DNA of 64,000 nucleotides, from the NCBI GenBank assembly GCA_963789355.1, contig CAWBKK010000002.1, positions 124,001-188,000 on the forward strand, read 5' to 3'. Below are positions 61,757-64,000 of the stretch, piece by piece. The position numbers and the translations under genes are program-made. This stretch comes from Gaiellasilicea sp963789355. Its GTDB lineage: Bacteria; Actinomycetota; Thermoleophilia; Gaiellales; Gaiellaceae. The notes below the pieces were generated by a model. That model saw only the letters and a program-made list of their open reading frames with translations, was not told the DNA's origin and searched no databases. The first letter of the stretch is position 1; every line of letters starts with the position of its first letter.

Positions 61757-62476
61757 CTACTCGGTGCTGGCGACGACGTAGTCGGCGACCGCTTCGATCT
61801 GCTCCGCCGAGTACGAGTCCTTGAAGGCCGGCATCGCGCCCTGGCCGTTCGTGACGCGGTCGACCACGAGCTCCTTCGAGGGCTTCGACTCGTCGAGGCT
61901 GGGACCCACGTTGCCGCTCGCGTTCGCGGCCTCCAGCGCATGGCAGCCGCCGCAGCCGGCCTGGGCGAAGATCGCCTCGCCGTCGGCGGCCTCCCCTCCG
62001 CCGCCCTCGGTGGTCGTCCCGCCGCCCTCGGTGGTCGTCCCGCCGCCCTCGGTCGTCGTGCCGCCGCCGGCCTCCGAGCCGCCGCCCTGCACGGGTAGGC
62101 CGGCGACCGACGCCACGTAGGCAGCGACTGCGTCCGCGTCCTCGCCCGTGACGAGATCGGCAGGCATCCCGGGCGAGCCGGTGTTCGGCGACTCCATCGG
62201 GTACGAGATCTGATCGCGCACGACTGCGCGAATCGTCCCCTCCCCGAGCCCGTCCTCGCGCGCCTGCACGAAGGCGTCGTCGAGGTTGGGCCCGATCACG
62301 CCCGCCGAGCCCGCATCTGCGAGCACGTGGCACGACCCGCACCGTCCTTCGCCGGCGAACAGCTCCTTGCCGCGGCTCTCGTCACCGGCGTCCGAGAGAC
62401 CGCCCGAGCCGCACCCTGTCGCGGCCAGGGCCGCGATCAGAACCGCGCAGGCGCCGACGAGCCCGCGCAGCGTCAC
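61757..62476 (-). CDS. diheme c-type cytochrome lipoprotein
   Basis: 239 residues. Lipoprotein signal with lipobox LAATGC, first cytochrome c domain (~35-120) with CGSCH and the Met ligand in PGMPAD, a Gly/Thr/Glu repeat linker (~130-158), second domain (~160-239) with CGGCH and GAMPAF. Probably passes electrons outside the membrane, possibly to the caa3 oxidase encoded upstream. GTG start directly abuts the stop of the STAS gene. Confidence 0.88.
   Translation of the reverse strand: MTLRGLVGACAVLIAALAATGCGSGGLSDAGDESRGKELFAGEGRCGSCHVLADAGSAGVIGPNLDDAFVQAREDGLGEGTIRAVVRDQISYPMESPNTGSPGMPADLVTGEDADAVAAYVASVAGLPVQGGGSEAGGGTTTEGGGTTTEGGGTTTEGGGGEAADGEAIFAQAGCGGCHALEAANASGNVGPSLDESKPSKELVVDRVTNGQGAMPAFKDSYSAEQIEAVADYVVASTE
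61998..62060. repeat. three 21-bp tandem repeats in the cytochrome linker
   Basis: Copies at 61998-62018, 62019-62039 (identical) and 62040-62060 (two changes) encode GGGTTTE units in frame. Such repeats vary in copy number and set the length of the flexible linker between the two heme domains. Confidence 0.85.
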
Positions 62477-62842
62477 CTAGCTGGTGGACCCCGACGCCGC
62501 CGACCCCGCCCCGACAGCCGCCTCGCGCGTCGGATGGATCGTGAAGACACGGTCGAGCCCGGTGATCTCGAAGATCTTGGTGATGTTTCGGTCGCTGCAG
62601 ACGAGCGACAGCTGGCCCTCGTTCGTCCGCAGCCGCTTGACGCCACCGACGAGCACGCCCAGCGTGGTCGAGTCGATGAAGGTCGTGTTGCTGAGGTCGA
62701 CGACGACGTCGCGACCGCCCTGATCGATCACCTCGAGCAGCTGCTGCTTGAACTCCGGCGCGGTGTAGAGATCGACCTCACCCGCGAGGGAGATCACGTA
62801 CTGGTCGTCGCTCAGCTTCTCGGTCTTGACGTCGAAGTTCAT
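62477..62842 (-). CDS. STAS-domain anti-sigma factor antagonist
   Basis: 121 residues of the SpoIIAA/RsbV type. VISLAGEVDLYTAPEFKQQLLEVI, and DVVVDLSNTTFIDSTTLGVLVGGVKRL with the phosphorylatable Ser in DSTTLG; Ala/Ser tail. It would release a sigma factor from an RsbW-type kinase, but no such gene is adjacent. ATG start; the 60 bp upstream show no distinct signal. Confidence 0.88.
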   Translation of the reverse strand: MNFDVKTEKLSDDQYVISLAGEVDLYTAPEFKQQLLEVIDQGGRDVVVDLSNTTFIDSTTLGVLVGGVKRLRTNEGQLSLVCSDRNITKIFEITGLDRVFTIHPTREAAVGAGSAASGSTS

Positions 62843-62902
62843 GTGTTCGTGGCTCCCGGTTTCGCCGACAGAATGGTGCGGTCTTTCCGGTCGGAGCGGA
62901 GT

Positions 62903-63766
62903 CTAACCGGAGGGCGACGGCGCCTGCGCGGCCTTCAGCTGCTGGATCTGCTGCTTGACGACCGAGGCGCTCGGGTCGTCCGGGGCGAGCTCGAGGAAGC
63001 GCTCGTACGCCGAGATCGCCGTCGTCGTGTCGCCGCTCTGCTGCGCCGCCTGGGCGAGCTCGAGCTGGATGTTCGGATCGCGAGGCGAGACGGTGGCCAG
63101 CTTGACGTAGGTCGACTGGGCGCTCTCGTAGGCCGCTTGCGCCTTCCCGTACGCGGCGCTGACCTCCTGCGAGGCCTGCGTCGAGATCGCCTCGTCGATC
63201 GGATCCGGCCCGAGCGTGGCGCCGTTGCCGAGGTCGAGCGGAACGGAGAAGGTCGTGCCGAACGTGAGGTAGCTCGCTCGGAGCTGTGCCAGCTGCGCGT
63301 CCTGGGCGAGCGCGTTCGCACGGGCGAGATAGAGGCCGGCGAGCTCGCGGAGGGCGTCCTCGTCGTTGGGGCTCTGCTCGGTGTACGCGCTCAGCACCGT
63401 GATCGCCTCGTCCGTCTGGCCGTCCTCCTGCAGCGCCGTCGCGAGGTCGCGCTTCGCCTCGGCGCTCTTCGGATTCTCCTTCAGCTGCTCGCGCGCGTCG
63501 CCCACCGAGAGGTTGCCGCTCGAGGAGCCGCTGTTGCCGCCGATCAGGTCGCCGAGCGACGCGTTCTGGTTCGCGCCGATCCCGAAGCCGACGAAGCCGA
63601 TCGCGAAGACGAGGGCGAGGAAGACGAACATCCACTTCGCGTGGCGGCGAAGCCGCGAGAAGAACATCGTCTCCTCGATCGCTACGAGGTCGCTGTCGCG
63701 CTTGCGGGTGCTGGCTGCAGCATGCGGTCGCGCGCTCTTGACGCTGCGTCGATCAGCTCGTGCCAT
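62903..63766 (-). CDS. membrane-anchored TPR protein
   Basis: 287 residues: basic N-terminus, one helix (KWMFVFLALVFAIGFVGFGIG, ~42-62), then TPR repeats (LKENPKSAEAKRDLATALQEDGQ, SPNDEDALRELAGLYLARA, SPRDPNIQLELAQAAQQSGD). A scaffold at the outer face of the membrane is likely. ATG 63766 chosen for its strong site AGGAGGAAGCG. It overlaps the amidohydrolase gene on the same strand by 85 nt. Confidence 0.8.
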   Translation of the reverse strand: MARADRRSVKSARPHAAASTRKRDSDLVAIEETMFFSRLRRHAKWMFVFLALVFAIGFVGFGIGANQNASLGDLIGGNSGSSSGNLSVGDAREQLKENPKSAEAKRDLATALQEDGQTDEAITVLSAYTEQSPNDEDALRELAGLYLARANALAQDAQLAQLRASYLTFGTTFSVPLDLGNGATLGPDPIDEAISTQASQEVSAAYGKAQAAYESAQSTYVKLATVSPRDPNIQLELAQAAQQSGDTTTAISAYERFLELAPDDPSASVVKQQIQQLKAAQAPSPSG

Positions 63767-63999
63767 TCGCTTCCTCCTCTCTCGTATCTCGTCTGGCCGT
63801 CGACCAGGGTAGCCGTGATCCGCTCGGGCGATCCGCCGTAGACCACGGCGGCTGCGGGGTCCTCCCATGGTAGATACGGCGAGCCGGAAAGCGAGACGAT
63901 GGCGAGATCTGCGCGCTTGCCGGCGACGAGGGAGCCGGTCACCGCGTCGAGCCCGAGCGTGCGGGCGCCGCCGAGCGTCGCCAGCTCCAGCGCCTCGGT
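63682..63999 (-). CDS. amidohydrolase, C-terminal end (partial)
   Basis: Last ~105 residues, continuing past the right edge. TEALELATLGGARTLGLD and GSLVAGKRADLAIVSLSG match the end of the metal-dependent amidohydrolase barrel, followed by AAAVVYGGSPERITATLVDGQTRYERG. These are seen in cytosine deaminase, SsnA and MTA deaminase relatives; the substrate cannot be told because the metal ligands lie outside the window. Confidence 0.85.
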   Translation of the reverse strand, partial: TEALELATLGGARTLGLDAVTGSLVAGKRADLAIVSLSGSPYLPWEDPAAAVVYGGSPERITATLVDGQTRYERGGSEWHELIDAASRARDRMLQPAPASATATS

Positions 64000-64000
64000 C

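Noticed and set aside
61998..62060. Direct repeats that could suggest a CRISPR array
   Set aside because: Units are adjacent without spacers and in frame in a cytochrome linker; no cas genes in the window.
1..64000. Prophage, plasmid origin or integrated island
   Set aside because: No integrase, phage structural, partition or conjugation genes, and no tRNA-end duplication was seen next to tRNA-Lys.

Overview
The window is a dense, very GC-rich chromosomal segment with short intergenic gaps, many 4-bp ATGA/GTGA gene overlaps and frequent GTG starts. No stretch longer than 300 bases lacks a gene; the largest gaps are about 100 bp and are described in their own entries. Codon use, an A2-type caa3 oxidase, an ECF42/DGPF operon, a DUF6458-like protein and many GNAT, MMPL and HxlR genes fit a high-GC actinobacterium, probably Thermoleophilia (Gaiellales/Solirubrobacterales). 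That placement is inference, because no rRNA is present.

Layout. 1-5676: end of fabF, a small helix-turn-helix-like gene bracketed by palindromic repeats, an acetyltransferase, a HAD/GNAT/arginase-like operon, and accD-accA (with fabF, fatty acid synthesis). 5765-9343: ligase D and an NDH-2-like flavoprotein. 9372-16804: a sulfate import operon (N-terminally truncated binding protein, then cysT-cysW-cysA), facing a converging operon of two DGPF/YCII proteins, an ECF42 sigma factor, homocysteine methyltransferase and an Rrf2 regulator; then two membrane proteins. 16761-22076: an MrfA-like helicase, and a TPP riboswitch driving thiD-thiM-thiE-thiL. 22088-29265: orphan peptide permease, glycosyltransferase-thioredoxin pair, PolX, PLP decarboxylase, HxlR regulator and divergent MFS pump. 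29262-39531: trehalose phosphatase, split TauE/SafE pair, ZIP transporter with a Fur/Zur regulator and box, M23 peptidase, hsp20-lon, MMPL transporter. 39579-44991: secreted glycosidase, YczE-like protein, and a dTDP-rhamnose operon. 44988-52583: Ser/Thr kinase split by a frameshift, SpoIID-like and subtilisin-like secreted proteins, and a nucleotide-sugar module (WbpD/WbpB/WbpA type) whose dehydrogenase is frameshifted. 52638-55648: tRNA-Lys and a multi-PAS/GAF histidine kinase. 55706-61099: caa3 cytochrome oxidase operon with embedded universal-stress-like proteins. 61101-64000: RAYT transposase flanked by REP palindromes, a diheme lipoprotein, a STAS protein, a TPR protein and the end of an amidohydrolase.

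The least explained features are (i) a 25-29 bp near-perfect palindrome in three copies, two of them flanking a 91-aa HTH-like gene and one in frame inside thiL, and (ii) three related Usp-like domains in two proteins inside the caa3 operon, one anchored by two membrane helices. Two frameshifts and one truncated transporter gene could be real decay or sequence/assembly error; the sequence alone does not decide.
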